64,000 nt of DNA from Acinetobacter guillouiae CIP 63.46 (lineage in GTDB: Bacteria; Pseudomonadota; Gammaproteobacteria; Pseudomonadales; Moraxellaceae), in the NCBI RefSeq assembly GCF_000368145.1, contig NZ_KB849284.1:62001-126000 (forward strand), in the 5' to 3' direction. A program made the translations under genes and the position numbers. Position 1 is the stretch's first letter. Each line of letters starts with the position of its first letter. A model generated the notes under the pieces. The model did no database searches, had not been told where the DNA came from, and was given only the letters and a program-made list of their open reading frames with translations. This document shows positions 39,211 through 49,198 of the stretch, one piece after another.

Positions 39211-39819
39211 TCATATATCCAAAAAAGTAATATCATTTACAATAAAATCAGGAGAGTAAAGTTGAAGCTTCGCTTTGGACATAAAACCACTTAAGACTGC
39301 ATAAGTAGTCATACCAAGATCTTTTCCTGTCATAATATCATGCCCAGTATCTCCAACAAACCAATCTTCAATGGAAAAATTTAAATCGCTATCAATTAAT
39401 AATTGTTTTTTTGTTTTTTTTTGCTCAGTTACAAAAACCTCTTGAAAAAAATCCAATACTCCCAGCTTATTTAGCTGCTTAGTTGCTTGTGAAAGAGACT
39501 GCCTCGCGGTACAAATATAGAGTTGATTACTTTTACTTATTTCACATAAAAAACTTTCTGCTCCATTAATTAAAGTATCCATCTCTAAGTATTTATCTCT
39601 CTCTATATTTTTCATCCAGTTGTTAACAAAAAGCTCTATCTCATCCTCAGAATATTTAAATTCATTTTTTAAAATATCTTGATTAGTATTACCTAAAAAT
39701 TTTAACTTCCAATATGAGTCAAATGTTAATTCCTTTGTTTCAACAAGGTCACAAAAAAGTTCATAGAGTCTTTTTTTTGAGCAAATCAATGTTCCATCTA
39801 AATCAAATACTATTTTCAT
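39211..39819 (-). CDS. HAD family phosphatase in the capsule locus
   Basis: A 202-residue haloacid dehalogenase-type hydrolase of the Gph subgroup. Motif I is FDLDGTLI (Asp6 and Asp8), motif II is ICTARQS (Thr near 105), the motif III lysine is near TKKQ, and motif IV is WFVGDTGHDIMTGKDLG. A helical cap lies between motifs I and II. The likely role is dephosphorylation of a small intermediate. It overlaps the SDR gene upstream by 17 bases and forms a coupled trio with the SDR and ATP-grasp genes. The substrate is unknown. Confidence 0.82.
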   Translation of the reverse strand: MKIVFDLDGTLICSKKRLYELFCDLVETKELTFDSYWKLKFLGNTNQDILKNEFKYSEDEIELFVNNWMKNIERDKYLEMDTLINGAESFLCEISKSNQLYICTARQSLSQATKQLNKLGVLDFFQEVFVTEQKKTKKQLLIDSDLNFSIEDWFVGDTGHDIMTGKDLGMTTYAVLSGFMSKAKLQLYSPDFIVNDITFLDI

Positions 39820-40702
39820 ATTTTTCTTTCATATATTCATATTCAGCTTTTAAGCCATTCATTAAATCTGTCTCATTTTTTAAAAGAGTATTTAATAAAA
39901 GATCATTATTAAATACGAGATTTCTTTTTTCATGATTTGACTCTTTTTGTTCTATATCTATAGGCTTACCACTAATTTCAATTAGTTTAGATAACAATTC
40001 TTTAATAGAAATAGAAACACCTGACACAACATTAACATTAATATTACTTAGAGGTGCTTTAATTGCATTTATTATAGAGTCAACAACATCGCTTATAAAA
40101 ATCAAGCTTCTTAGTTCACTACCATCACCAAATACTTCCACATTTTTATCTTCCAATATTCTTTGGATCGAAATAGGTAAAACCTTTTTATATTTTTCTT
40201 CTCCTGGCCCATAAACATGCCCTATTCTTAAGTTAATATAATCAACACCCTTTTTATGAGAAAAATATTTTACCATTTCTTCACAATAAAATTTAGAGGA
40301 ACCATATAAACTTATAGGTTTAATTACAGACTCCTCTGAAAGAACTTCTGTAGTAAAAGCATATACATCTAAAGTACTCAGATTAACAAATCTAGTCAGA
40401 CTCATTAATTTAAATGAAAGTAACTCTTTTAGATATTCAATATTACTAAAACATGCATCTAAATCATTAGAACTTTTTGAATCTTTTGGTGTAAATGCGC
40501 CAGCATGAATAATATGAGTAATATCATCAAAAAAATCTGTATTCAAACCAAATTCTTTATAAGTTTTATATTGCACACAATTCACACTGGGAATTTCTTT
40601 TGATGTTAAAACGACTATAGACTCTTTACCAAGAGCTTCAATTAACCCCGTTAGTACATGACTACCAATAAAGCCAGATGCTCCTGTTAATAAAATCTTC
40701 AT
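39803..40702 (-). CDS. Extended SDR (NAD-dependent epimerase/dehydratase-like)
   Basis: A 299-residue extended short-chain dehydrogenase. The NAD-binding loop is TGASGFIGSHVL at the N terminus, the catalytic Ser and Tyr/Lys are in NLSTLDVY and YGSSKFYCEE, and LRIGHVYGPG and GDGSELRSLIFISDVVD are typical of sugar-nucleotide epimerases or reductases. It overlaps the ATP-grasp gene by four bases (ATGA) and the HAD gene by 17, so the three are translationally coupled. It could act on a nucleotide sugar or on a non-sugar side-chain precursor. Confidence 0.82.
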   Translation of the reverse strand: MKILLTGASGFIGSHVLTGLIEALGKESIVVLTSKEIPSVNCVQYKTYKEFGLNTDFFDDITHIIHAGAFTPKDSKSSNDLDACFSNIEYLKELLSFKLMSLTRFVNLSTLDVYAFTTEVLSEESVIKPISLYGSSKFYCEEMVKYFSHKKGVDYINLRIGHVYGPGEEKYKKVLPISIQRILEDKNVEVFGDGSELRSLIFISDVVDSIINAIKAPLSNINVNVVSGVSISIKELLSKLIEISGKPIDIEQKESNHEKRNLVFNNDLLLNTLLKNETDLMNGLKAEYEYMKEKYENSI

Positions 40703-41763
40703 CCAAAAATAATCCTTTGCTCAATATCCCCTTCTTTAAGTAACTTTGGTTGTGTATCCATCCCTCTTAACCATATCAAACCATTTTCCAAAGGATTAAC
40801 CACCCCTTTATTTATCATAAGTTTTTCACCAAGCGCTAATTGCTTAAAAATTTCAGGGAAATTCATTCCAGCTTCTGTAAAAAATCTTACTGTAGTAAAA
40901 AATCTCGATATGTTGATTTCAGTTGGATTTGGAATTCCATTTTTATCATAAGCCATATCTACTCCAAAAATTCCATGTGGCTTATCACTCACAGCTTTAA
41001 CCGTATTGATCGCTATTTCATTAATTTGATCATCTGAAATCGTCACACCAACTTTAGTTACTCCAGTTACTCCAGAAATAGCTCTATTACCATGTGTCCA
41101 GCCTTTTCTTGCACGTGTTTGCGCTACAATCAATTCACCTTCATGCCAAATTGAGAGCCATGTCACTGTTTTTGGTGTTAACATCTCAGCAGCAATAAAA
41201 TCACCCCATCCATTATAATGATCGATCCATGATTTAGCTAAGGAATAGTCGTTAGTAGGTAAAGCCCCTTTTCCGCCACCACCGATCCCACTATCTCTGA
41301 GCCAAATTTTACCTTCAGAATCACTAAGCTCTTTAAATGCTTTTTTTAAATCATCTTCTGTATTAATTTTAATATTTTCAGGAACGACGACACCAGCCTT
41401 TTTAAATGCTAAATAAGATTTATATTTATGTACGCAAGTATCTATCACAGAATGTTCAGGCATAAAAATTTTAACGCCTGTTGCCTGAATATCATCTCTA
41501 ATTAATGATGCATAATAAATTTCCAAATCATTTTGAAAATGAACTAAATCTGGCTTCTCAGTTGTTAAAATTTTTAAAAGTGATTTTTTATATTCAGGTG
41601 TATTTGCATAAGGAATATAATACTTTCTTTCAGCAGCAGATAAGATTAGATCCGTTGGCTCTGATCCCATCCCAATAACTTCATTCGCTGGATTTTGTTT
41701 TAATGAATAAATCACACCTTCTGAAGGTGCTCCACCAGCTCCGGCTATCAAAATTTTTGACAT
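40699..41763 (-). CDS. ATP-grasp ligase in the capsule locus
   Basis: A 354-residue ATP-grasp enzyme of the carbamoyl-phosphate-synthase/PylC-like type. The pre-ATP-grasp Rossmann region starts ILIAGAGGAPSEG. The nucleotide-binding part includes IWLRDSGIGGGGKGA, and the metal-binding segment is GVDMAYDKNG followed by PTEINISRF. Such enzymes join a carboxylate to an amine or thiol through an acyl phosphate. In a capsule locus it would be expected to make an amide-linked substituent or its precursor. It starts inside the fdtA stop codon (TAATG). I know of no characterised Acinetobacter capsule ligase of this kind. Confidence 0.8.
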   Translation of the reverse strand: MSKILIAGAGGAPSEGVIYSLKQNPANEVIGMGSEPTDLILSAAERKYYIPYANTPEYKKSLLKILTTEKPDLVHFQNDLEIYYASLIRDDIQATGVKIFMPEHSVIDTCVHKYKSYLAFKKAGVVVPENIKINTEDDLKKAFKELSDSEGKIWLRDSGIGGGGKGALPTNDYSLAKSWIDHYNGWGDFIAAEMLTPKTVTWLSIWHEGELIVAQTRARKGWTHGNRAISGVTGVTKVGVTISDDQINEIAINTVKAVSDKPHGIFGVDMAYDKNGIPNPTEINISRFFTTVRFFTEAGMNFPEIFKQLALGEKLMINKGVVNPLENGLIWLRGMDTQPKLLKEGDIEQRIIFG

Positions 41764-42170
41764 TACACGTTTCTCTCTATTAATTGTTTAAATTGCATAT
41801 AATCACGAATATAATCATTCTCATCATAATAATCACTTGCCAACACCAACATAATGCAATTATCTGAGAAATCATGCATTTCATGCCAAACCATAGGGGG
41901 AATTAGCAATCCTTTATTAGACTGATCAATCCAAACTTCCTGTTTTTCAACACCATTATCCATCAACATTTTGCATTTACCTTTTATACAAAATGCTATT
42001 TGTTTTAATTCTTTATGGGCATGAAACCCACGGGGAGCATCAGGTTTTACATTAAAAATATAATAAAGACGTTTAATATCAAAAGGGATACTTTTATTTG
42101 TCTCTAAAACAATTAACGAGCCACGATGATCGCCTAAATCAGGTATTTCAATCCATTCAATTAAGCTCAT
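41763..42170 (-). CDS. fdtA: dTDP-4-keto-6-deoxyglucose 3,4-ketoisomerase
   Basis: A 135-residue cupin that moves the keto group of dTDP-4-keto-6-deoxyglucose from C4 to C3, the step before amination by FdtB. The FdtA/QdtA pattern is clear: DHRGSLIVLE, FNVKPDAPRGFHAHKELKQ with the catalytic histidines, and IPPMVWHEMHDFS. FdtA and QdtA produce different C4 epimers and are not separable by eye, so the product is either the Fuc3N or Qui3N precursor. It is two bases downstream of rmlA. Confidence 0.92.
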   Translation of the reverse strand: MSLIEWIEIPDLGDHRGSLIVLETNKSIPFDIKRLYYIFNVKPDAPRGFHAHKELKQIAFCIKGKCKMLMDNGVEKQEVWIDQSNKGLLIPPMVWHEMHDFSDNCIMLVLASDYYDENDYIRDYMQFKQLIERNV

Positions 42171-42172
42171 TC

Positions 42173-43045
42173 TTATTCATCCACCAAAGAAATCAAATAT
42201 TGACCATAATCATTCTTACTCATGCTTTGACCAATTTCCAAAACTTGCTCTTTAGTTAACCAGCCATTATGTAGTGCAATTTCTTCTAAACATGCGACTT
42301 TATACCCCTGACGTTTTTCAATGGTTTCCACAAACTGAGCTGCTTCAAGTAAACTTTCATGGGTACCTGTATCTAACCAAGCAAAACCACGGCCTAACAA
42401 TTCCACGCTTAAATCACCACGCTCTAAATACATTTGATTTACTGTGGTAATTTCCAACTCACCACGGTCAGAAGGCTTTACATTTTTGGCAATTTGAATA
42501 ACATCATTGTCGTAAAAGTACAAACCAGTGACTGCAAAATTTGATTTTGGATGTTTTGGCTTTTCTTCTAATGAGACAGCACGTTTCTGATCATCAAACG
42601 CGACCACGCCGAAGCGCTCAGGATCTTTGACTTGATAGCCAAAAACTGTTGCACCTTTTTGACGCGCTACAGCCTGACGTAACATTGGTGTAAAGCCTTG
42701 GCCATAAAAAATATTATCACCAAGCACTAAACAGACATTACTATCACCAATAAAATCTTCACCAATAATAAAAGCTTGTGCCAAACCATCTGGACTGGGT
42801 TGTACAGCATAAGTCAGCTCAACACCGAACTGTGAACCATCACCTAATAAGCGCTTAAAACCGTCAATATCTTCAGGCGTACTAATAATCAGTACTTCTC
42901 GAATTCCTGCAAGCATCAGTACAGACAAAGGATAATAAACCATAGGCTTATCATAAATGGGTAATAACTGCTTAGATACACCCTTGGTAATGGGATATAA
43001 ACGAGTACCTGAGCCACCCGCTAAAATAATACCTTTTGTTGTCAT
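42173..43045 (-). CDS. rmlA: Glucose-1-phosphate thymidylyltransferase
   Basis: This enzyme makes dTDP-glucose from dTTP and glucose 1-phosphate. The 290 residues begin with the nucleotidyltransferase loop [14 protein letters not shown], followed by [16 protein letters not shown] and [10 protein letters not shown]. It shares one base with rmlB. No rmlC or rmlD gene is in the window, so the pathway branches to the 3-amino sugar rather than to rhamnose. Confidence 0.97.
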   Translation of the reverse strand: MTTKGIILAGGSGTRLYPITKGVSKQLLPIYDKPMVYYPLSVLMLAGIREVLIISTPEDIDGFKRLLGDGSQFGVELTYAVQPSPDGLAQAFIIGEDFIGDSNVCLVLGDNIFYGQGFTPMLRQAVARQKGATVFGYQVKDPERFGVVAFDDQKRAVSLEEKPKHPKSNFAVTGLYFYDNDVIQIAKNVKPSDRGELEITTVNQMYLERGDLSVELLGRGFAWLDTGTHESLLEAAQFVETIEKRQGYKVACLEEIALHNGWLTKEQVLEIGQSMSKNDYGQYLISLVDE

Positions 43046-44103
43046 TATGCGCTTACACCTAATCGTTCACGTTGATAGCTACCGTCTTGTACACGACGGC
43101 ACCATTCTAAATTATTTAAATACCACTCTACTGTTTTCCGAATGCCTGTTTCAAAACTTTCTTCAGGAACCCAACCCAAATCTTTCTTAATCTTTCTTGC
43201 ATCAATTGCATAACGTAAGTCATGCCCAGGACGATCTTTCACAAAGGTAATCAATGTTTCATATGGTTGATGATTTGCCTGCGGTTTTAACTCATCCAAA
43301 ATTTTACAAATCGTTTTGACCACTTCAATATTTTGTTTTTCATTGTGACCACCAATATTATAAGTCTCACCCACCACACCTTCAGTAACAACTTTATAGA
43401 GTGCACGTGCATGATCTTCAACAAATAACCAATCACGAATTTGATCACCCTTGCCATAGATCGGTAAAGGCTTACCGTCTAAAGCATTTAAAATCACTAA
43501 AGGAATCAATTTTTCAGGAAAATGAAAAAGACCATAATTATTGGAGCAATTGGTGACAATCGTAGGTAAACCATAAGTTCTTTGCCATGCTCGGACTAAA
43601 TGATCTGAACTGGCTTTACTTGCAGAATAAGGAGAACTTGGTGCATAAGCTGTTGTTTCAGTAAAAAGATCTGTCGTACCTTCTAAATCACCATACACTT
43701 CATCGGTTGAAATATGGTGAAATCTAAATTGTTGCTTTTGCGAATCACTAAGCGCTAACCAATATTTTCGAGCCACTTCCAATAAGGTATATGTACCCAA
43801 AATATTAGTGGTAATAAATTCAGCAGGTCCATCAATTGAGCGATCTACATGTGACTCTGCAGCTAAATGCATCACCACATCAGGCTTAAATTCATCAAAA
43901 GCTTGCGTTAATTTTCCTGTATCACAAATGTCAATTTGCTTAAATTGGTAACGTGAGTCTGAATCGACTTCTTTTAAAGATTCTAGATTTCCAGCATAAG
44001 TCAGCTTATCAATATTTAATACTTCATCATTTGTATTTTTTATAATATATCGTACCACTGCTGATCCAATAAATCCTGCACCACCAGTCACCAAAACTCT
44101 CAT
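43045..44103 (-). CDS. rmlB: dTDP-glucose 4,6-dehydratase
   Basis: This enzyme converts dTDP-glucose to dTDP-4-keto-6-deoxyglucose, the substrate of FdtA. The 352-residue extended SDR has [14 protein letters not shown], the dehydratase active-site segment STDEVYGDL (Thr-Asp-Glu) and [12 protein letters not shown], with [15 protein letters not shown]. It is the first gene of the long leftward capsule operon, so the promoter must lie in the region 44104-44502 shared with wza. Confidence 0.97.
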   Translation of the reverse strand: MRVLVTGGAGFIGSAVVRYIIKNTNDEVLNIDKLTYAGNLESLKEVDSDSRYQFKQIDICDTGKLTQAFDEFKPDVVMHLAAESHVDRSIDGPAEFITTNILGTYTLLEVARKYWLALSDSQKQQFRFHHISTDEVYGDLEGTTDLFTETTAYAPSSPYSASKASSDHLVRAWQRTYGLPTIVTNCSNNYGLFHFPEKLIPLVILNALDGKPLPIYGKGDQIRDWLFVEDHARALYKVVTEGVVGETYNIGGHNEKQNIEVVKTICKILDELKPQANHQPYETLITFVKDRPGHDLRYAIDARKIKKDLGWVPEESFETGIRKTVEWYLNNLEWCRRVQDGSYQRERLGVSA

Positions 44104-44502
44104 ACCCTACATCCTGCAAATCATTTTTTAATAAATCTAATAGTTAAAATGTTCCAATAACAACTTCATCAAAACACCAAAATCATTTTTTTACAAAGGA
44201 TGATTTTCATCCACTTTTACACTAAAAAGATTATATCCAAACTCAGCCTAAAATCATATATTAAACGGCTTCCAGCAAAAACAAAATAATTTTGATTTTC
44301 ATCACCGATTACCGTTGATGAGATACTTTATTCTTTTTAAATTACAAAATCATTGAATAAATACAAGTCAACACACTTCTTTTTCGATTTTAATACAATT
44401 ACCTCCCTACAATAAGATATCCAACCTAGTTTTTTTAGCTTACAATTCGTTTTCAAGATGAGATTCTAAGCAACAACGCAATATAAAATAAGGGTTTTGA
44501 AT
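44104..44502. promoter_or_regulatory. 399-bp divergent capsule promoter region
   Basis: This AT-rich region lies between rmlB (leftward sugar and assembly operon) and wza (rightward export operon). Promoters for both must be here. I see a small inverted repeat (AAAATCAT at 44179-44186 with ATGATTTT at 44200-44207) but no ops/JUMPstart element and no gene. Confidence 0.5.
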
Positions 44503-45603
44503 GTGAAGTATCCGCACACATCACTGTTTACAATTTTAGCTATTTCGATTTCTTTTTCTGGTTGTACTATCACTTCAGGACTTCAAACCTACGATCTACC
44601 AGAACAAGGCCATTATAAAACTGATCAAGGTGCGGAACTTTCTGTTATACAGCTCAATCAAAATAACATTCCAAATCTAAATAAGGCTGATCAACTCAGT
44701 TCAAATAATATTGTTTCTTTATTTCATCATCAGCAAAGTATTTATCGTCTAAGTGCTGGTGATGTCCTCTCTATTCAACTTTGGGCATATCCAGAAATCA
44801 CACCACCAATTCAAGATAAAAGTACGTCCTCTGTAGGTTATCCAATTGACATGGAGGGTTATATACAGTTACCACTTGTTGGCCGTGTACATATTGCTGG
44901 AAAAACTTTAGCTGAAACCAATCGCTTTTTACATAATCAATTTGCTAAATATCTAAAACATCCTGATGTGGTTGTTCGAGTACTTTCTTATGAAGGACGT
45001 CGTTACTTTGTTAATGGCCAAGTGATGAAGGGCGGTCAATACAATCTAAATGATCAACCTATCAGTATCTATACAGCATTGGGCCAAGCGGGTGGAGTAG
45101 ATACTAAAACAGGTGATACAACCAATATCCAACTGATCAGAAATGGGCAAACCTACAACCTAAATACGATTCAGTTAGAAAAGCAAGGTTTATCTTTACA
45201 TCAATTATTGATTCAACCCAACGACACAATTTTCGTCAATTCTAAACAAGATCAAAAGCTCTATGTCATGGGTGAATCAAATAAAAGTCAAGCCCTTGTT
45301 TTACGTGATCAAGGCATGACCTTAAGTGATGTACTTGGTGAAAGTGAGGGAATTAGCCCATATTCTGCCAGTGCTGCACGAATTTATGTGATGCGTACTG
45401 ATTTAAATACCAAGCAATCTACAATCTATCAACTCAATTTAAATAGTATAGGAAACTTTGCTTTAGCGAATCAATTTGCCATGCAAAAAAACGATATTGT
45501 CTATATTGATGCAACAGGTCTAACTCGCTGGCAACGTGTTATTGGGCAAATTGTACCTTTTGCCAGTGCAATTTATTCTTTCCAATTATTAGGGAACAAC
45601 TAA
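44503..45603 (+). CDS. wza: Capsule export outer-membrane lipoprotein Wza
   Basis: A 366-residue lipoprotein that forms the octameric outer-membrane export channel. The lipobox is ISFSGC with the lipidated Cys at residue 21. The poly-export domain (LSAGDVLSIQLWAYPEI) and SLBB domains (YFVNGQVMKGGQY; LYVMGESNKSQA) follow, with a C-terminal amphipathic region. A TTG at 44497 also opens the frame, but TAAGGG at 44489-44494 is spaced eight bases from the GTG at 44503 and only two from the TTG, so the GTG is chosen. It is first in the wza-wzb-wzc operon. Confidence 0.95.
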   Translation: MKYPHTSLFTILAISISFSGCTITSGLQTYDLPEQGHYKTDQGAELSVIQLNQNNIPNLNKADQLSSNNIVSLFHHQQSIYRLSAGDVLSIQLWAYPEITPPIQDKSTSSVGYPIDMEGYIQLPLVGRVHIAGKTLAETNRFLHNQFAKYLKHPDVVVRVLSYEGRRYFVNGQVMKGGQYNLNDQPISIYTALGQAGGVDTKTGDTTNIQLIRNGQTYNLNTIQLEKQGLSLHQLLIQPNDTIFVNSKQDQKLYVMGESNKSQALVLRDQGMTLSDVLGESEGISPYSASAARIYVMRTDLNTKQSTIYQLNLNSIGNFALANQFAMQKNDIVYIDATGLTRWQRVIGQIVPFASAIYSFQLLGNN

Positions 45604-45607
45604 TTTT

Positions 45608-46036
45608 ATGGATATTAATAATATTCTTGTTGTATGTGTTGGCAATATTTGTCGAAGCCCAATGGCTGAATTCTTTTTAAAACAAAGTCATCCAAATTTA
45701 AACATTGAGTCAGCAGGTCTTTCCGCTATGGTTGGGCATTCAGCAGACAACAAAGCCATTGCTTGTATGGACAGTCTCAATATTGATATGCGCAGCCATA
45801 TTGCACGACAAATTAATGCGGAACTGATCAAAAAAGCCGATCTTGTTCTAGTGATGAGCAAAAACCAATCACAACATATAGAACAAAAATGGCCCTTTGC
45901 TAAAGGTAAAGTATTTCGCTTAGGACATTGGCAAGGTCAAAATGTGCCTGATCCATATCAACATGATCAAGCTTTTTTTGATGAAACATGTAAAAATATC
46001 CAAGTTTATGCCAATGACTGGCAATCACATCTATAA
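45608..46036 (+). CDS. wzb: Low-molecular-weight protein tyrosine phosphatase Wzb
   Basis: A 142-residue cytoplasmic phosphatase that dephosphorylates Wzc and so allows cycles of capsule assembly. The P-loop is VCVGNICRSPM (C-X5-R) and the general-acid Asp is in VPDPYQ. It is four bases after wza and 22 before wzc in the export operon. Confidence 0.96.
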   Translation: MDINNILVVCVGNICRSPMAEFFLKQSHPNLNIESAGLSAMVGHSADNKAIACMDSLNIDMRSHIARQINAELIKKADLVLVMSKNQSQHIEQKWPFAKGKVFRLGHWQGQNVPDPYQHDQAFFDETCKNIQVYANDWQSHL

Positions 46037-46058
46037 ATTTTAAATTAGTTGTTAACTT

Positions 46059-48254
46059 ATGAATCAAAATTTACAAACTAATGATGATACGATTGACTTA
46101 AAAGAGTTATTTTTCTCTTTAATCGCTCAATGGAAAGTGATTGTACTTTGTGTCATTTTAACCTTAATCTGTGCCTTACTTTATTTACGCGTTACCTCTC
46201 CAGTCTATTCCACTGATGCAATGGTTCAAGTTGAAGACGGTAAAAGTGCTGCCTCAGCTGCTTTAATGGGTGAACTCAAAGATATTGCTGGCGGCTTAGG
46301 GCAAAAGTCTCCTACTGATGCCGAAATTGAAATCTTAAATTCGCGCCTTGTACTTGGAAAAGTGATTAATAATTTGAATTTAAATATTCAAATTCAAGAT
46401 AATGAAGATACTTTTTTACATAAGTTAATTTCCAAAGAAAAAACTCAGCTCAGTTATAGTGCTAAAGCAGTTGATTTTCAAAAAAATCAGTCTAGCTTTT
46501 CGATTTTAAAGTTGGATATTCCAGAATATTATTCTGATAAAAAGCTTACTTTAAATTTTATAAATAAAAATCAGTTTAGTTTGAGTTATCAAGATCAGGT
46601 TGTATTCAAAGGCAATTTAAATCAGTTCAACCAAGCTCAAGACAATAAAGGATTATGGTCAGTCCAAATTAACAGCCTAAACCCATTTCAGCAAGATTTT
46701 ACACTCACTAAGCTTGCACTTCCTTCAGCAGTTAAACTGATGCAAGAAAATTACTTAGTTGCTGAAAAAGGTAAAATGACAGGTGTGATTGGCCTGAGTT
46801 ATAGCGGAAGTGATCAACAACACATTACTCAAGTTCTCAATAATATTCTGAGCGTTTATCATGAACAGAATATTGAACGTAAAACTTTAGAATCTAAACA
46901 AACTTTACGTTTTCTCGATCAACAACTACCTGAGCTAAAACAGCAACTTGAAGAATCAGAAATTAAATTTAATAGATTCCGTGAACAATACAATACTGTG
47001 GATGTCACTCAAGAATCAGAGTTGATGTTAAAGCAGAATATTGAATTAGAGAAAATGCGGATAGAATTAAAGCAAAAACAAGCTGAATACTCTGCTAAAT
47101 ATACTCCTGATCACCCTTTAATGACAGAGATCAATGCACAACTCGCAGCAATTGATAAGAAGTCTATTGAACTGAATCAAGCCATTAAACGCTTACCTGA
47201 AACTCAACGCCTATATTTACAACTCTATCGTGATGTGAAAGTCAATACAGAACTCTATACATCACTATTAAACAGCTACCAACAATTAAAAATTGTTAAA
47301 GCAGGTGAAATTGGTAATGTTCGTATCATTGATACTGCGGTAGAGCCAGTTAAACCAATAAAGCCTAAAAAATTAATTGTGTTACTTCTTGCAATTTTTG
47401 TGGGCGGATTTATTGGTGTTGTTATTGCATTATTGCGTAATATGCTTTCATCAGGGATTAAAGATTCTAGCCGTATTGAAAATGAACTTGATCTACCCGT
47501 CTATGCCACTGTGCCTCGCTCTCCGATTCAAGAAAGCCGAGTACAGTTACTGAAAAAGAAAAAATCGATTCCTATTCTTGCTGCTAAAAATAGTGAAGAC
47601 ATTGCCATTGAAAGCTTACGTAGTATTCGTACTACCATTCACTTTGCTTTAAACACAGCTAAAAATAATATTATTGCGATTTCAGGACCAGCTCCAGAAA
47701 TTGGTAAATCATTTATCTCAACGAACCTCGCCGCGATTTTTGCACAAGGCAATAAGAAAGTCTTATTGATTGATGCAGATATCCGTCGAGGCTATTTACA
47801 TAAATATTTCAGTCATGACACTTCACCTGGTTTAACTGAATATTTAGCAGGACAAAGCACGCTTGAACAATGTATTGTTCATTCAAATACCGTAAACCAT
47901 TTAGATTTTCTGCCGCGTGGTAAAAATCATAATCATGCTTCCGAAATGCTCAGTTCAGATCGTTTTAGCGAATTATTAGAACAACTTTCTCAGCAATATG
48001 ATCATATTATTATCGATACACCGCCTATCTTGGCGGTAACTGATGGCATCATCATTTCTCAATTTGCTGGTGTAAACCTTGTGGTTGCACGTTATGCAAA
48101 AACACAAATGAGAGAATTAGAATTAGCCATTAATCGCTTTGAACAGGCGGGAAGCAAAGTGAATGGTATTATTCTCAATGATGTCCGAGCAACTGTAGGC
48201 GGTAATTATGGCTATAATTATGCTTATGCCTACACCGCTTCCAAAGATGATTAA
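46059..48254 (+). CDS. wzc: Capsule polymerisation tyrosine autokinase Wzc
   Basis: A 731-residue inner-membrane co-polymerase and kinase. Two membrane segments flank the periplasmic Wzz-like domain (near residues 30-50 and 445-465), and the periplasmic part contains long coiled coils. The cytoplasmic BY-kinase has a Walker A variant GPAPEIGKSF, Walker A' LLIDADIRRG and Walker B IIIDTPP. The C-terminal tyrosine cluster (YGYNYAYAY) is the autophosphorylation and Wzb target. It is last in the export operon and is followed by a terminator. Confidence 0.97.
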   Translation: MNQNLQTNDDTIDLKELFFSLIAQWKVIVLCVILTLICALLYLRVTSPVYSTDAMVQVEDGKSAASAALMGELKDIAGGLGQKSPTDAEIEILNSRLVLGKVINNLNLNIQIQDNEDTFLHKLISKEKTQLSYSAKAVDFQKNQSSFSILKLDIPEYYSDKKLTLNFINKNQFSLSYQDQVVFKGNLNQFNQAQDNKGLWSVQINSLNPFQQDFTLTKLALPSAVKLMQENYLVAEKGKMTGVIGLSYSGSDQQHITQVLNNILSVYHEQNIERKTLESKQTLRFLDQQLPELKQQLEESEIKFNRFREQYNTVDVTQESELMLKQNIELEKMRIELKQKQAEYSAKYTPDHPLMTEINAQLAAIDKKSIELNQAIKRLPETQRLYLQLYRDVKVNTELYTSLLNSYQQLKIVKAGEIGNVRIIDTAVEPVKPIKPKKLIVLLLAIFVGGFIGVVIALLRNMLSSGIKDSSRIENELDLPVYATVPRSPIQESRVQLLKKKKSIPILAAKNSEDIAIESLRSIRTTIHFALNTAKNNIIAISGPAPEIGKSFISTNLAAIFAQGNKKVLLIDADIRRGYLHKYFSHDTSPGLTEYLAGQSTLEQCIVHSNTVNHLDFLPRGKNHNHASEMLSSDRFSELLEQLSQQYDHIIIDTPPILAVTDGIIISQFAGVNLVVARYAKTQMRELELAINRFEQAGSKVNGIILNDVRATVGGNYGYNYAYAYTASKDD

Positions 48255-48270
48255 TAACAAATAATGAAGA

Positions 48271-48297
48271 GAAAGCCAGATTCTATCTGGCTTTTTT
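48271..48297 (+). terminator. Terminator of wza-wzb-wzc
   Basis: GAAAGCCAGAT and ATCTGGCTTTTTT pair around a short loop, with a T-run, 16 bases after the wzc stop. Confidence 0.9.
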
Positions 48298-48444
48298 GTG
48301 CCAATTTTTTGATCAATATAACTGTATATTTTTAGTTGTCGTCATCAGATAACTATATCGTTTATGATGAAGAAGTTATATGCTTGAGCAGATTATGCTA
48401 ATGATCAAATTAGCCTCTTAAAAGATTAAAATTTGGAAATTTTT

Positions 48445-49152
48445 ATGAGTAAAGCCTTACCCATCGCAATTGCTGTAATCTTAGGTGGTGCTGCACTTGT
48501 ACCTGTTTATTATGCATCTCAACATCCTGCTGATGTAAACAGTCACTCAATGTCAAAAAATGCTAAACCTGTAGAAAAAATTAGTTATGCACTTGGTTAT
48601 GAAGTTGCGAGCCAAACGCCACCTGAAGTCGATGTGAATACATTTATCAGCGGTATTCGTGACGGTCATGCTAAAAAGCAACGTGCCTATACAGATGAAG
48701 AATTACAAGCTGCGTATGTTGACTTCCAAAAAGAAATGCAACAAAAGCAATTACAACAAAGCAAAGAAACAGCTTCATCAAATGACTCATTCTTAGCTGA
48801 AAATGCGAAAAAAGAAGGTGTTAAAACAACAGCTTCAGGATTGCAATATAAAATCACCAAAGAAGGTACAGGTAAACAGCCTGCTGCTACTTCACAAGTC
48901 ACGGTACATTACAAAGGTCAGTTGTTAGATGGCAAAGTATTCGACAGTTCATATGATCGTGGTCAACCGGTTGAGTTCCCTTTAAACCAAGTGATTCCAG
49001 GTTGGACTGAAGGTTTACAACTGATGAAAGAAGGCGGTAAAGCAACCTTATATATCCCTGCAAAATTAGCTTATGGCGAACAAGGTGTTCCTGGCACGAT
49101 TCCTCCAAACAGCACTTTAATTTTCGATGTTGAACTTGTTAAAGTGAAATAA
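48445..49152 (+). CDS. fkpA: FKBP-type peptidyl-prolyl isomerase (FkpA-like)
   Basis: A 235-residue periplasmic isomerase/chaperone. A hydrophobic N-terminal segment (signal or anchor) is followed by the FkpA_N dimerisation helices and the C-terminal FKBP domain: [32 protein letters not shown] and [16 protein letters not shown] at 48433 opens the frame earlier, but the ATG at 48445 is preceded by TGGA at good spacing. This gene is the conventional border of Acinetobacter K loci. Confidence 0.95.
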   Translation: MSKALPIAIAVILGGAALVPVYYASQHPADVNSHSMSKNAKPVEKISYALGYEVASQTPPEVDVNTFISGIRDGHAKKQRAYTDEELQAAYVDFQKEMQQKQLQQSKETASSNDSFLAENAKKEGVKTTASGLQYKITKEGTGKQPAATSQVTVHYKGQLLDGKVFDSSYDRGQPVEFPLNQVIPGWTEGLQLMKEGGKATLYIPAKLAYGEQGVPGTIPPNSTLIFDVELVKVK

Positions 49153-49160
49153 CATTTAAG

Positions 49161-49187
49161 AAAAGGAGAGATTTACTCTCCTTTTTT
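49161..49187 (+). terminator. Terminator after fkpA
   Basis: AAAAGGAGAG and CTCTCCTTTTTT pair around a 5-6 base loop with a T-run. It ends 12 bases before the next start codon, so it may attenuate rather than fully stop transcription into the second FKBP gene. Confidence 0.8.
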
Positions 49188-49198
49188 GGATTTTAATT

